From Propionibacteriales bacterium (GTDB lineage: Bacteria > Actinomycetota > Actinomycetes > Propionibacteriales > Nocardioidaceae): DNA of 33,297 nucleotides. Shown here piece by piece: positions 1 through 9,596 of this stretch. Location: the NCBI GenBank assembly GCA_009379735.1, contig WHTB01000015.1, forward strand, positions 1 through 33,297. Direction: 5' to 3'. The translations under genes were made by a program, and so were the position numbers. Below the pieces are notes generated by a model. That model searched no databases. It had not been told where the DNA came from and saw only the letters and a program-made list of their open reading frames with translations. Numbering within the stretch: the first letter of the stretch is position 1; every line of letters begins with the position of its first letter.

Positions 1-279
1 AAGTGCGACGCGCTGCTGGTCGACCAGATCAGCCGCTCCGACACCTACCCGTACGTCGACGTCCGCGAGGACGACGTGTCGATGGCGCACGAGGCGACGG
101 TGTCCAAGGTCAGTGAGGACCAGCTGTTCTACCTGATGAGCCGGGGCATGGAGGAGGACGAGGCGATGGCGATGATCGTCCGCGGCTTCGTCGAGCCGAT
201 CGCCCGGGAGCTGCCGATGGAGTACGCCCTCGAGCTCAACCGGCTGATCGAGCTGCAGATGGAAGGCGCGGTCGGCTGA
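1..279 (+). CDS. sufB: Fe-S cluster assembly scaffold SufB, C-terminal part (5' truncated by window)
   Basis: The open frame is already running at base 1 and ends at TGA 277-279, giving 92 residues of the C-terminus. It begins KCDALLVDQ; this Cys is in the place of the conserved core cysteine of SufB at the SufB-SufD interface (assignment from memory of the family). The end carries the SufB/SufD signature [14 protein letters not shown], which is repeated in similar form near the end of SufD (DDEQLFYLESRG). SufB is the scaffold of the SufBC2D complex on which clusters are built in the cytoplasm. SufD follows after 48 bases, as in other actinobacterial SUF operons. The N-terminal region and any upstream sufR regulator lie outside the window. 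Confidence 0.95.
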   Translation, partial: KCDALLVDQISRSDTYPYVDVREDDVSMAHEATVSKVSEDQLFYLMSRGMEEDEAMAMIVRGFVEPIARELPMEYALELNRLIELQMEGAVG

Positions 280-327
280 TCCGCGCCGCCCGCCCTTCGT
301 CCCCGACCAGAGAGAAAGCGAAGTTCG

Positions 328-1518
328 TTGACTGACACGCTCCCCGCGCAGGCTGTCCAGGACGCCGTCGAGACGGTTGCCAGCCACCTGCACCCCGTCG
401 GGTCGTTCGACCTGGCCGACCACCCCGTGCCCACCGGCCGGGAGGAGATCTGGCGCTTCACCCCGCTGAAGCGGCTCCGCGGAGTGCACCAGGACGCCCC
501 GCTCGACGGAGACCTGGTCAGCGTCAAGGTGCAGGCGGCCGATGGCGTCACCGTCGCCACGGTCGGCGCCGACAACCCGTTGAAGGGCACCAGCGGGTAC
601 GTCCCGTACGAGCGGGTCAGCACACGTGCCTGGCACGCCGCCGACAAGTCCCTCACCGTCACCGTCCCCCAGGACACTGAGGTCGCGGACTCCACCATCG
701 TGACGGTGACCGGCACCGGCACCGAGACGGCGACGGCGGGTCACGCGGTGATCGTCGCCGAGCCGAACAGCAAGGCGACGGTCGTGCTGCAGTTCGAGGG
801 GTCGGCGACGTTCGTCGACAACGTCGAGGTGGTCGTCGGCGACGGCGCGCAGCTCACCGTGGTCAGCGTCCAGGACTGGGCCGACGACGCGGTGCACCAC
901 ACGCACCACCACACCCAGGTGGGCCGGGACGCCCGCTTCCGGCACGTCGCGGTGTCGTTCGGTGGCGACCTGGTCCGGATGAACACCACGGTCGAGTACG
1001 CCGGCCCGGGCGGCGAAGTCGAGCTGCTCGGCCTGTACTTCGCCGACGCCGGCCAGCACCTCGAGCACCGGCTGTTCGTCGACCACAACGCTCCCAAGAC
1101 CAAGAGCAACGTCGACTACAAGGGTGCGCTGCAGGGCAAGGGCGCGCACTCGGTCTGGATCGGTGACGTGCTGATCCGCAAGGCGGCCGAGGGCATCGAG
1201 ACCTACGAGTCCAACCGCAACCTCGTGCTCACCGACGGCTGCCAGGCCGACTCGGTCCCCAACCTGGAGATCGAGACCGGCGAGATCGTCGGCGCGGGCC
1301 ACGCGTCCACGACCGGCCGGTTCGACGACGAGCAGCTGTTCTACCTGGAGAGCCGTGGCGTGCCGGAGCGCGAGGCGCGTCGCCTGGTCGTGCACGGCTT
1401 CTTCCGGGACCTCATCCGGCGCATCGGCGTACCCGAGCTCGAGGAGCGGCTGATGGCCGCCGTCGAGGCAGAGCTCGAGGCAACGGTCGGGCTGGTTCCT
1501 GCGGGAGCCGCCCAATGA
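328..1518 (+). CDS. sufD: Fe-S cluster assembly protein SufD
   Basis: 396 residues, a normal length for SufD, the structural partner of SufB in the SufBC2D complex. A TTG start is used: the purine-rich AGAGAAAG (311-318) lies 9 bases upstream, and no better ATG is present nearby. Family marks are the beta-helix core with VDHNAPKTKSNVDYKG (about residues 251-266), NRNLVLTDGCQADSVPNLEI (about 297-315) and GAGHASTTG with His325, which sits where E. coli SufD has its conserved interface histidine. The C-terminal helix contains DDEQLFYLESRGV like SufB. A His-rich stretch near residues 190-195 (HHTHHH) is a small oddity. The stop overlaps the next start as ATGA, so translation is probably coupled to the Rieske gene. 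Confidence 0.96.
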   Translation: MTDTLPAQAVQDAVETVASHLHPVGSFDLADHPVPTGREEIWRFTPLKRLRGVHQDAPLDGDLVSVKVQAADGVTVATVGADNPLKGTSGYVPYERVSTRAWHAADKSLTVTVPQDTEVADSTIVTVTGTGTETATAGHAVIVAEPNSKATVVLQFEGSATFVDNVEVVVGDGAQLTVVSVQDWADDAVHHTHHHTQVGRDARFRHVAVSFGGDLVRMNTTVEYAGPGGEVELLGLYFADAGQHLEHRLFVDHNAPKTKSNVDYKGALQGKGAHSVWIGDVLIRKAAEGIETYESNRNLVLTDGCQADSVPNLEIETGEIVGAGHASTTGRFDDEQLFYLESRGVPEREARRLVVHGFFRDLIRRIGVPELEERLMAAVEAELEATVGLVPAGAAQ

Positions 1519-1871
1519 CTGAACGAGTGAGCGCGCCGGCGGCCGTGCTGTCCGACGTCCCCGAGGACGGCGCGCTGGCGGTCGAGGTCGACGGCGTCGA
1601 GGTCGCGCTGGTGCGGCAAGGCGAGGAGATCTTCGCGATCCAGGACGAGTGCTCGCACGCCGCCATCCCGCTGTCCGAGGGCGACATTGAGGGCGGCGAG
1701 ATCGAGTGCTGGCTGCACGGGTCCCGCTTCGACCTGCGCACCGGCAAGGCCCTCGGGCTTCCCGCTACGGAGCCCGTCCCCGTCTATCCCTGCACCGTCG
1801 ACGGCGACGCGATCTACGTCGACGTACACAACCCGCTGAGCAACGACAACACAAGCGATACGGAGTCCTGA
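1515..1871 (+). CDS. Rieske [2Fe-2S] ferredoxin of the SUF operon
   Basis: 118 residues. The Rieske cluster-binding pattern C-x-H ... C-x-x-H is complete: Cys46, His48, Cys65 and His68 (ECSHAAIPL and CWLHGS). No oxygenase subunit is nearby, so annotation as a dioxygenase ferredoxin component would only reflect sequence similarity. Its position between sufD and sufC, with ATGA overlap at the front and six bases to sufC, makes it part of the SUF operon. I infer a role in electron supply for cluster assembly, or as a client, but the sequence does not show which. NirD (nitrite reductase small subunit) has the same fold and was considered, but no nirB is present. Confidence 0.93.
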   Translation: MTERVSAPAAVLSDVPEDGALAVEVDGVEVALVRQGEEIFAIQDECSHAAIPLSEGDIEGGEIECWLHGSRFDLRTGKALGLPATEPVPVYPCTVDGDAIYVDVHNPLSNDNTSDTES

Positions 1872-1877
1872 ACAGCT

Positions 1878-2638
<761 letters not shown>

Positions 2639-2639
<1 letters not shown>

Positions 2640-3892
2640 TGACCGACCTGCTCGACGTCGAACGGATCCGGAAGGACTTCCCGATCCTGACGCGACGGCT
2701 GGCCGACGACCATCCGCTGGTCTACCTCGACAGCGCCAACACGTCGCAGAAGCCGCAGCAGGTGCTCGACGTGCTCGACACCCACTACCGGCTGCACAAC
2801 GCGAACGTCGCACGTGCCGTGCACCAGCTCGGTGTGGAGTCGACGGAGGCGTTCGAGGCTGCCCGCGACACGGTCGCCAGCTTCATCGGTGCGCCGAGCC
2901 GCGACGAGGTGATCTTCACCAAGAACTCCTCCGAGGCGCTCAACCTGGTGGCCAACACGCTCGCCTGGGCCACCGGGCCGCTCGCGGTCGGCGCGGGCGA
3001 CGAGGTCGTCATCACCGAGATGGAGCACCACTCCAACATCGTCCCGTGGCAGCTGCTGACCGAGCGCAAGGGCGCGACGCTGCGCTGGTTCGGGTTGACC
3101 GACGAGGGCCGACTCGACCTGACCGACATCGACTCCCTCGTCAACGAGCGCACCAAGGTGGTCTCGCTGGTCTGGGTGTCCAACATGCTCGGCACCGTCA
3201 ACCCGGTCGCCGACATCGTGCGGCGGGCCCACGAGGTGGGTGCGATCGTGGTCGTCGACGCCTCCCAGGCGGTTCCGCAGCTGCCGGTCGACGTGGCGGC
3301 CCTCGGTGCCGACGTCGTCGCGTTCACCGGCCACAAGATGGTCGGCCCGACCGGCATCGGTGTGCTGTGGGGCAGGCGCGAGCTGCTGGAGCAGCTGCCA
3401 CCGTTCCTCGGTGGCGGCGAGATGATCGAGACGGTGGCGATGGCGCGCTCGACGTACGCCGAGATCCCGCACAAGTTCGAGGCCGGCACGCCGCCGATCG
3501 CGCAGGCGATCGGGCTCGGCGCCGCCGTGGACTACCTGCAGAGTGTCGGCATGGAGGCCATCGCCGCCCATGAGCACGAGATCACCGCGTACGCGCTGGA
3601 CCGGCTCACCGAGGTCGGCGGCATCACGGTGCTCGGCCCGACCGAGGCGGTCGACCGGGGCGGCGCGATCAGCTTCGAGCTGGACGGCGTGCACCCGCAC
3701 GACGTCAGCCAGGTGCTCGACTCGCGCGGAGTCGCCGTACGCGCCGGGCACCACTGCGCCAAGCCGGCGCACGCACGGTTCGGTGTGCAGAGCTCGACTC
3801 GGGCGTCGTTCTACCTCTACACGACGCCGCCGGAGGTCGACGCGCTGATCGACGGCCTGCACTACGTGAAGAAGTACTTCCGGGTGGGCTGA
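2639..3892 (+). CDS. sufS: Cysteine desulfurase SufS (class V aminotransferase fold, PLP)
   Basis: 417 residues, usual for SufS. It takes sulfur from L-cysteine as an enzyme persulfide, leaving alanine, and passes it to SufU. The PLP-binding lysine is Lys233 in FTGHKMVGPTG. The persulfide cysteine is Cys373 in RAGHHCAKP, in the short loop typical of SufS (group II) rather than IscS. EMEHHSNIVPW (residues 127-137) and VDASQ (206-210) are further family marks. The start chosen is the ATG that overlaps the sufC stop (ATGA); a longer open frame upstream is only a shadow inside sufC. It overlaps sufU by the same four-base device, so desulfurase and sulfur acceptor are made together. Confidence 0.97.
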
Positions 3893-4362
3893 TGGATCTC
3901 AACGCGCTGTACCAGGAGATCATCCTCGACCACTACAAGAACCCGCTCCACGCGGGTCTCCGGGAGCCGTACGGGGCCGAGGTGCGCCACGTCAACCCGA
4001 CCTGTGGCGACGAGGTGACGTTGCGTGTCCAGCTGGCCGAGTCGGCCGACGGCCCGGTCGTGCACGACGTGTCGTACGACGCGGTCGGCTGCTCGATCTC
4101 GCAGGCCTCGGCGTCGGTGATGGCCGACCTGCTGATCGGCAAGCCGGTGGCCGAGGCCATGTCCGTACACGAAGACTTCCTAGCCCTCATGCAGGGCAAG
4201 GGACAGGTCGTACCCGACGAGGAGCGGCTCGAGGACGGCGTAGCCTTTGCTGGTGTCGCGAAGTTCCCGGCCCGCGTCAAGTGCGCACTGCTCGCGTGGA
4301 TGGCCTGGAAGGACGCGACCGCGCAGGTCACCACCCCGCTGACCGAGGAGGAAGTACGATGA
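3892..4362 (+). CDS. sufU: Zinc-dependent sulfur transfer protein SufU
   Basis: 156 residues with the zinc site of SufU: Cys38 and Asp40 in PTCGDEV, Cys67 in VGCSIS, and Cys131 in RVKCALL. In characterised SufU proteins this zinc site exchanges a ligand with SufS and accepts the persulfide; it is not an IscU-type scaffold. The insert between the second and third cysteines (about residues 80-125) is the part that separates SufU from IscU. ATGA overlap with sufS upstream and again with sufT downstream shows tight coupling. No missing residue was seen. Confidence 0.95.
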   Translation: MDLNALYQEIILDHYKNPLHAGLREPYGAEVRHVNPTCGDEVTLRVQLAESADGPVVHDVSYDAVGCSISQASASVMADLLIGKPVAEAMSVHEDFLALMQGKGQVVPDEERLEDGVAFAGVAKFPARVKCALLAWMAWKDATAQVTTPLTEEEVR

Positions 4363-4706
4363 CCGACCTTCCTGACGTCGACCTGTCCGGCGCGAAGCCG
4401 GTCGACATCGACGACGTGACGGAGGCGATGAAGGACGTCGTCGACCCCGAGCTCGGCATCAACGTCGTGGACCTCGGCCTGGTCTACGGCGTGCATGTCG
4501 ACGACGCGAACAGCGCCGTGATCGACATGACGCTGACCTCGGCCGCGTGCCCGCTGACCGACGTGATCGAGGACCAGACCCGGCAGGCCCTCGAGGGCCT
4601 CGTCAACGACTTCAGCATCAACTGGGTGTGGATGCCGCCGTGGGGCCCCGACAAGATCACCGACGAGGGCCGCGAGATGCTGCGAGCTCTGGGCTTCAAC
4701 GTCTGA
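4359..4706 (+). CDS. sufT: SufT-type MIP18/DUF59 Fe-S maturation protein
   Basis: 115 residues from the ATG that overlaps the sufU stop. The family signature is clear: VDPELGINVVDLGLVY (about residues 28-43) and TSAACPLTD (about 60-68) with the single conserved cysteine, ending in a Trp/Pro-rich WVWMPPWGPDKIT segment. DUF59 proteins act late in Fe-S maturation, helping clusters reach target proteins. This is the last SUF gene: 129 bases with no gene follow before the pilus operon. The longer upstream frame is rejected because it would overlap most of the sufU C-terminus. Confidence 0.93.
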   Translation: MTDLPDVDLSGAKPVDIDDVTEAMKDVVDPELGINVVDLGLVYGVHVDDANSAVIDMTLTSAACPLTDVIEDQTRQALEGLVNDFSINWVWMPPWGPDKITDEGREMLRALGFNV

Positions 4707-4767
4707 GTACGTAACCCTGTGTGAGATTGAGTAGTTCCCTGGGTACATCTTCGGCCGGGGAACCGCA

Positions 4768-4773
4768 TACAGT
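4768..4773 (+). promoter_or_regulatory. Candidate -10 element (TACAGT) for the Tad pilus operon
   Basis: In the 129-base gap between sufT and the cpaB-like gene, TACAGT fits the actinobacterial TAnnnT -10 consensus and would start RNA near 4780, about 55 bases before the ATG at 4836. No convincing -35 is visible. Just upstream lies an inverted repeat GTTCCC (4734-4739) / GGGAAC (4758-4763), and the octamer ACGTAACC occurs twice (4709-4716 and 4808-4815), either of which could be a regulator site. The call rests on pattern only. Confidence 0.35.
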
Positions 4774-4835
4774 GACTCACGGTGGTCATGACGCCACCTC
4801 CAGCCCGACGTAACCATCCTCCAGGGGGATCCACC

Positions 4836-5594
4836 ATGGCCTCGACCGCGCAAGCCTCACGCCGGGCCGGCGGGCAGTCGACGCAGTCCGGGGGGACCCG
4901 GCTCCCGTCGAGTCGCGAGCGGCGGCCGCTGCTGGCCGTGCTCGCCGTGCTGCTGATCGTCGGCGGCGCGGCGGCCGCAGGCATCGTCGCGCTGCGCCTC
5001 GCCGACCGCACGGAGTACGCCTACCTCGGCGTCGACCTCGGCCGCGGCCAGGAGGTCAAGTCCGGCGACCTGCGGATCATCTCCCTGACCGCCGACGAGG
5101 TGCCGCCGCAAGGCTCCGGCGTCTCCGGCCCCCACCTGGTGACCGTCGAGGAGGCCAACGACTACCTCGGCTGGGTGTCCACCGGCGACTACCCGGCCGG
5201 CACCTTGGCGAACGAGAAGATGTTCAGCAAGGAGAACGAGTTCCCGACCGACACGGCCGAGGTCGGCCTGGTCCTGTCGCGTGAGCAGGTCGTGTCGAAG
5301 GAGCTCGGTATCAACGACCGGATCCAGATCTACTCGACCAGCTCCGACGTCGGCACCGCCGCGACCTCGGTAGGGAGCGGCACCATCGTCGACATCGCCC
5401 GCCCGGGTGCCGACGGCGACCAGCCGGTCGGTGGGCTGTCCGAGGGCATCCACATCACCGTGCGGGTGGCCCAGTCCGAGCTGCCGCAGGTGGCACAGGC
5501 GGCCGGCAACGGCACCGCGTACATCGCCGTCGTCGCCCCCGAGCCGACCGAGCAGCCCGCGGACGAGCAGAGCGGCTCCGAGGAAAAGAACTGA
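4836..5594 (+). CDS. cpaB: CpaB/RcpC-like Tad pilus assembly protein (SAF domain)
   Basis: 252 residues. A basic, Ser-rich N-terminus (1-30) is followed by one membrane segment (about 31-54, LLAVLAVLLIVGGAAAAGIV) and an external part that resembles the SAF domain of CpaB/RcpC (GVDLGRGQEVKSGDLR, then PAGTLANEKMF). The C-terminus is acidic and probably disordered. CpaB-like proteins help Tad pili assemble in the envelope; in Gram-positives, which lack the secretin, the exact role is unclear. The ATG at 4836 has a good ribosome site (AGGGGG, 4823-4828); an upstream GTG in the same frame at 4782 has none. The stop overlaps the next gene as ATGA. Confidence 0.8.
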   Translation: MASTAQASRRAGGQSTQSGGTRLPSSRERRPLLAVLAVLLIVGGAAAAGIVALRLADRTEYAYLGVDLGRGQEVKSGDLRIISLTADEVPPQGSGVSGPHLVTVEEANDYLGWVSTGDYPAGTLANEKMFSKENEFPTDTAEVGLVLSREQVVSKELGINDRIQIYSTSSDVGTAATSVGSGTIVDIARPGADGDQPVGGLSEGIHITVRVAQSELPQVAQAAGNGTAYIAVVAPEPTEQPADEQSGSEEKN

Positions 5595-6484
5595 TGGCGC
5601 TCGTCGCGATCGCGTCGGCGAAGGGGTCGCCCGGCGCGACCACCACGGCGCTCGTGATGGGCGCCCTGTGGCCCCGCCCCGTGGTCGTGGCCGAGTGTGA
5701 CACTGCGGGCAGCGACATCGCCGTCCGCATGCCGGCCGCCGACGGCGGCGTCCTCGACGGTGACCGTGGCCTGGTGACGCTGGCCGCCGCCGGCCGCCGC
5801 GGCCTGCGCTCCGACCTGGTCCTGAGCAACACCCAGCAGGCTCTCGGCGGGCTCGACGTGCTGCTCGGCCTGCGTACGCCGGAGCAGGCGTCCGGCGTCG
5901 GCACGATGTGGCCGCAGTTCGGCGCCGTGTTCGACGGGCTCGAGGGCTACGACGTGATCGCCGACCTCGGCCGCTGCGGTGCACAGACGCCGCAGAACGC
6001 CCTGATGCGCTCGGCCCGCCTGCTGATCATGGTCTGCCGGGCGGAGCCGTCGAGCGTCGTCCACCTGCGCGAGCGGATCAGCGTGCTGGCCGAGGACCTC
6101 GACCCGGCGAACCCGCACGGCACCCCGATCGGCGTGATGGTGGTCGCCGACCCGAAGAAGCGGCGCGACGCGGTGCGTCAGGTCTTCCAGGCAGTCGAAC
6201 AGATGGACGTCCCGGTGGCCTACCGCTGGCACCTGGCCTACGACCCGGAGGGCGCCGCGGTGTTCTCCGGGTCCGTCCGCAACCGTCCCGACCGCTCGGT
6301 CCTGGTGCGCTCGGCGCGTGCGGTGACCGGCGAGGTCGCCCGGGTCGTCGCACCGTTCTTCGTCGAGGCGCAGGTCGGTGCGTACAGCTCCGCGCCGCCC
6401 GAGGACGACGGCGAGCCGGACGGCCTGGCGCCACAGCCGTGGCAGCAGCCGGCCACGAACTCGGGGGCGACGCATGCTGACTGA
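5594..6484 (+). CDS. cpaE: CpaE/TadZ-like ParA/MinD-family protein of the Tad pilus
   Basis: 296 residues. The N-terminus ALVAIASAKGSPGATTTAL is a deviant Walker A of the MinD/ParA type in which the signature Lys10 is kept, but the P-loop lysine is replaced by alanine (GAT), as is usual in CpaE/TadZ proteins. VVVAECD (about residues 30-36) and DVIADLGRCG (about 119-128) correspond to the other nucleotide-site strands. The last 30 residues are Pro/Gln-rich and probably flexible. CpaE/TadZ proteins place the pilus machine in the cell. There is no receiver domain in front, unlike Caulobacter CpaE. The frame overlaps tadA by 11 bases. Confidence 0.82.
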   Translation: MALVAIASAKGSPGATTTALVMGALWPRPVVVAECDTAGSDIAVRMPAADGGVLDGDRGLVTLAAAGRRGLRSDLVLSNTQQALGGLDVLLGLRTPEQASGVGTMWPQFGAVFDGLEGYDVIADLGRCGAQTPQNALMRSARLLIMVCRAEPSSVVHLRERISVLAEDLDPANPHGTPIGVMVVADPKKRRDAVRQVFQAVEQMDVPVAYRWHLAYDPEGAAVFSGSVRNRPDRSVLVRSARAVTGEVARVVAPFFVEAQVGAYSSAPPEDDGEPDGLAPQPWQQPATNSGATHAD

Positions 6485-7784
6485 CCACGATCTCGTCCGC
6501 CAGCTGCGGGTGGGGGTCGCCGAGCGGCTCAACGAGCAGCGTCGTCGCGACCAGCTGAACGGCTACCCCGCTATGACCGTCGAGGACGAGCGCGAGTTCG
6601 CCCGTTCGCTGATCGTGCAGGTGCTGGAGGACCACGCCCGCACCGAGATCGCCTCGGGCCGTACGCCGCCGGACTCCGACGACGAGGCCCTGCTCGCCAC
6701 GGCGGTGCACTCGGCCCTGTTCGGTGTCGGCCGCCTGCAGCCGCTGATCGACGACCCCGAGGTCGAGAACATCGACATCAACGGGTGCGACCAGGTGTTC
6801 GTCCAGTACGGCGACGGCCGGGAGGTGGTGCACCCGCCGGTGGCCGAGTCCGACGAGGAGCTCGTCGACCTGATCCAGGTGCTGGCGGCCCATGCCGGCC
6901 TGTCCAGCCGCCCGTTCGACGCCGCCAACCCGCAGCTCGACCTGCGGCTCCCGGACGGCTCGCGGCTGTCGGCCGTGATGAGCGTCTGCGCGCGGCCCTC
7001 GGTGTCGGTCCGTAAGGCCCGGATGGGCAAGGTCTTCCTGACCGACCTGGTCGCCAACGCGACGATGAGCCAAGACATCGCGTCGTTCCTGCGAGCCGCG
7101 GTCAGTGCCCGCAAGAACATCATGATCGCCGGTGCGACCAACTCCGGTAAGACCACGATCCTGCGGGCGCTGGCCAACGAGATCCCACCGTCGGAGCGGC
7201 TGATCACGGTCGAGCGGGCGCTGGAGCTGGGTCTCGGCGAGTTCCCGGACCTGCACCCCAACGTCGTCGCGTTCGAGGAGCGGCTGGCCAACTCGGAGGG
7301 CAAGGGCGGGGTCGGCATGTCCGGCCTCGTCCGCCGCTCGTTGCGGATGAACCCCAGCCGGGTGATCGTCGGCGAGGTGCTCGGTGACGAGATCGTCACG
7401 ATGCTGAACGCGATGAGCCAGGGCAACGACGGCTCGCTGTCGACCATCCACGCCAACTCGTCGATCGAGGTGTTCAACCGGATCGGCACCTACGCCATCC
7501 AGTCGGTCGAGCGGCTGCCGCTCGAGGCCACGCACATGCTGATCGCCGGCGCCCTCGACTTCGTCGTGTTCATGCGCAAGCGCAACGACTACAGCGAGGG
7601 CGGCGGCCTGAGCCGTGTCGTCGAGAGCGTCCGCGAGGTCACCGGTGTCGACGAGCGGGTGCTGTCGAGCGAGGTCTTCGCCGCGGCTACGGACGGACGC
7701 GCCGTGCCGCACGCGCCGATCGCCTGTATCGCCGAGCTCGAGCAGGCCGGCTACCGGCCGGCCGTGCACGGGGCGTGGGCCTGA
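6474..7784 (+). CDS. tadA: Tad pilus assembly ATPase TadA/CpaF
   Basis: 436 residues, a secretion ATPase of the GspE/VirB11 superfamily and the motor of the pilus. Walker A is GATNSGKTT (residues 220-228, Lys226). The Walker B region is PSRVIVGEVLGDE with Glu301. The His box is GSLSTIHANS with His326. The 'Asp box', usually IEDTxEL in CpaF, reads ITVERALELGL here (244-254), so the usual ED pair is ER. The N-terminal helical part (1-100) ends with DPEVENIDINGCDQVFV, typical of CpaF. The start at 6474 lies within the end of the preceding gene; the stop overlaps tadB as ATGA. Confidence 0.94.
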   Translation: MLTDHDLVRQLRVGVAERLNEQRRRDQLNGYPAMTVEDEREFARSLIVQVLEDHARTEIASGRTPPDSDDEALLATAVHSALFGVGRLQPLIDDPEVENIDINGCDQVFVQYGDGREVVHPPVAESDEELVDLIQVLAAHAGLSSRPFDAANPQLDLRLPDGSRLSAVMSVCARPSVSVRKARMGKVFLTDLVANATMSQDIASFLRAAVSARKNIMIAGATNSGKTTILRALANEIPPSERLITVERALELGLGEFPDLHPNVVAFEERLANSEGKGGVGMSGLVRRSLRMNPSRVIVGEVLGDEIVTMLNAMSQGNDGSLSTIHANSSIEVFNRIGTYAIQSVERLPLEATHMLIAGALDFVVFMRKRNDYSEGGGLSRVVESVREVTGVDERVLSSEVFAAATDGRAVPHAPIACIAELEQAGYRPAVHGAWA

Positions 7785-8692
7785 TGGGTCTGTCCCTCCC
7801 GTTGCTGCTGGTGCTGCTGCTCGGGGCGTTGGTCGGTGGCGGCGTCCTGCTGCTGGTGATGGCGATCCGCGGCGTCGAGCCGCGTGACCCGGCCGAGCCC
7901 AGCTTCTTGAGCTCGCACCAGCGGGCGCTGTCCGAGTCCGGCCGGCGGCTGCTGACCGGGGTGGCGGTCGGCCTGCTGGTCCTGGTCGTCACGGAGTGGA
8001 TCGTGATGGCGTTCGCCCTCGGCTTCCTGGTGGCGATGTGGACCCGCATCTTCGGCGGCGCGTCGAGCGAGCGGGCCCAGATCGCCCGGCTCGACGGGCT
8101 GGCGTCCTGGACCGAGTCGCTGCGCGACACGATCGCGGGTGCGGTCGGCCTCGAGCAGGCGATCCCCGCCACCGCGGTGAACGCGTCCCCGACGATCAAG
8201 CCCCAGCTCAACCTGCTGGTCGACCGGCTGCGCATCCGTGAGCCACTGCATGACGCGCTGATGAAGTTCGCCGACGACCTCGACGACCCGTCGGCCGACC
8301 TGATCGTCGCCGCGCTCATCCTTAACGCCCGGCTGCGCGGTCCCGGCCTCCGTGAGGTGCTGTCGTCGCTGTCGGAGTCGGCCCGTGAGGAGCTCGACCT
8401 GCGCCGCAAGGTGGAGGCGCAGCGCAAGAGCACCCGCCGCAGCGTCCAGGTCGTCGTCGCGATCACGCTCGGGGTGGCCGGCATGCTGGCGATCTTCAAC
8501 GGCGAGTACGTCGAGCCGTACAACTCGTTCACCGGCCAGATCGTGCTGGCCGTCTGCGTGGCCATCTTCGCCGGTGGCATCTTGTGGCTGCGCAAGCTGG
8601 CCGGCATCGAGGTGCCTGAGCGTTTCCTGGTGCAGAGCCGCAAGCAGCGCAGCCAGACCACCGCCGGCGACGTCGTGGAGGTTCGACGATGA
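7784..8692 (+). CDS. tadB: Tad pilus inner-membrane platform protein TadB
   Basis: 302 residues with the T2SSF fold used by pilus platform proteins. Membrane segments are seen at about residues 5-27 and 56-85, with a pair near the C-terminus (about 215-265). Between them lies the cytoplasmic helical domain, beginning LDGLASWTESLRDTIAGAVGLEQAI and including DDLDDPSADLIVAALILN. TadB and TadC together form the platform that TadA acts on. The start is the ATG overlapping the tadA stop (ATGA); a GTG nine bases earlier is in frame but less likely. The end again overlaps tadC as ATGA. Confidence 0.88.
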   Translation: MGLSLPLLLVLLLGALVGGGVLLLVMAIRGVEPRDPAEPSFLSSHQRALSESGRRLLTGVAVGLLVLVVTEWIVMAFALGFLVAMWTRIFGGASSERAQIARLDGLASWTESLRDTIAGAVGLEQAIPATAVNASPTIKPQLNLLVDRLRIREPLHDALMKFADDLDDPSADLIVAALILNARLRGPGLREVLSSLSESAREELDLRRKVEAQRKSTRRSVQVVVAITLGVAGMLAIFNGEYVEPYNSFTGQIVLAVCVAIFAGGILWLRKLAGIEVPERFLVQSRKQRSQTTAGDVVEVRR

Positions 8693-9591
8693 CTCTCGCC
8701 ATCCTGTGCGGCGCCGTCGCCGGTTTCGGGCTGTTCCTGATCGCCCGCCAGTTCGTCCGCAGCGACCCGGGCGTCGCGGCCACGCTGGCCCGCATCGACG
8801 CCGGCCGCCGCGGCCAGCTGGCGGCGACCCGCAGCGCCGTCGACCGGCCGTCGCTGGAGTCGCTGGAACGGCTGCAGAGCGGCCTGGGCGCCCGGCTGGA
8901 GGTCGAGGTCCTCGCCCGGGGCTGGAAGTTCACCAACATCCGGGCCGACCTCGCCGTACTCAACCGGCCGTTCGCCAACCATCTGGCGACGAAGGTGCTG
9001 CTGTCGGTCGCGGGGTTCGTCGTGCTGCCGACGATGATGACGCTGCTCGGCTACGCGACGCTGTCCAGTGTCATCGTCGGCCTGTTCGCCGGCGCGATCC
9101 TGTTCCTGGTACCGGACGCCCGGGTGAAGTCCCGGGCCGAGTCCAGGCGGCGCGACTTCCGGCATGTGATGGGCGCGTTCCTCGACCTGGTCGCGATGAA
9201 CCTCTCCGGTGGACGAGGTCTGCCGGAGGCGCTGATGACCGCCTCCACGATCGGTGACCACTGGGCGATGGCCCGGATCCGGCAGGCGCTGAGCAACGCC
9301 CGGCTGGTCGGCATCACCCCGTGGGAGGGCATCGCCCGGCTCGGCAAGGAGCTCGACATCGAGGAGCTGCGCGACCTCGCCTCCGCGCTCGCGCTGGCCG
9401 GCGACGAGGGAGCCACGATCCGCAGCTCGCTGATGGCGAGGGCCGAGAGCCTGCGCCGCAAGGAGCTGGCGATGGTCGAGGGTGCAGCGGGCGAGCGCTC
9501 GCAGTCGATGCTGGTCGCCCAGCTGATGCTGTGTGGTGCGTTCCTGTTGTTCCTGGCGTACCCCGCAACCACCAAGATCATGGGGACATGA
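8689..9591 (+). CDS. tadC: Tad pilus inner-membrane platform protein TadC
   Basis: 300 residues, the second T2SSF-type platform protein. There is an N-terminal membrane segment (about 3-20), a paired hydrophobic region (about 100-145) and a last one at the C-terminus (MLVAQLMLCGAFLLFLAY). The cytoplasmic domain contains GAFLDLVAMNLSGGRGLPEAL, a clear TadC/T2SSF mark. It starts in an ATGA overlap with tadB. Its stop is followed by a 132-base gap before the pilin gene, the first real break in the operon. Confidence 0.88.
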   Translation: MTLAILCGAVAGFGLFLIARQFVRSDPGVAATLARIDAGRRGQLAATRSAVDRPSLESLERLQSGLGARLEVEVLARGWKFTNIRADLAVLNRPFANHLATKVLLSVAGFVVLPTMMTLLGYATLSSVIVGLFAGAILFLVPDARVKSRAESRRRDFRHVMGAFLDLVAMNLSGGRGLPEALMTASTIGDHWAMARIRQALSNARLVGITPWEGIARLGKELDIEELRDLASALALAGDEGATIRSSLMARAESLRRKELAMVEGAAGERSQSMLVAQLMLCGAFLLFLAYPATTKIMGT

Positions 9592-9596
9592 AAATA

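Noticed and set aside
1515-1871. Rieske protein as NirD or a ring-hydroxylating dioxygenase ferredoxin
   Set aside because: No nitrite reductase or oxygenase subunits are near; it is embedded in the SUF operon.
4727-4732. TTGAGT (4728-4733) as a -35 for the Tad operon
   Set aside because: It is 34 bases from the only TAnnnT element in the gap, too far for a standard promoter.
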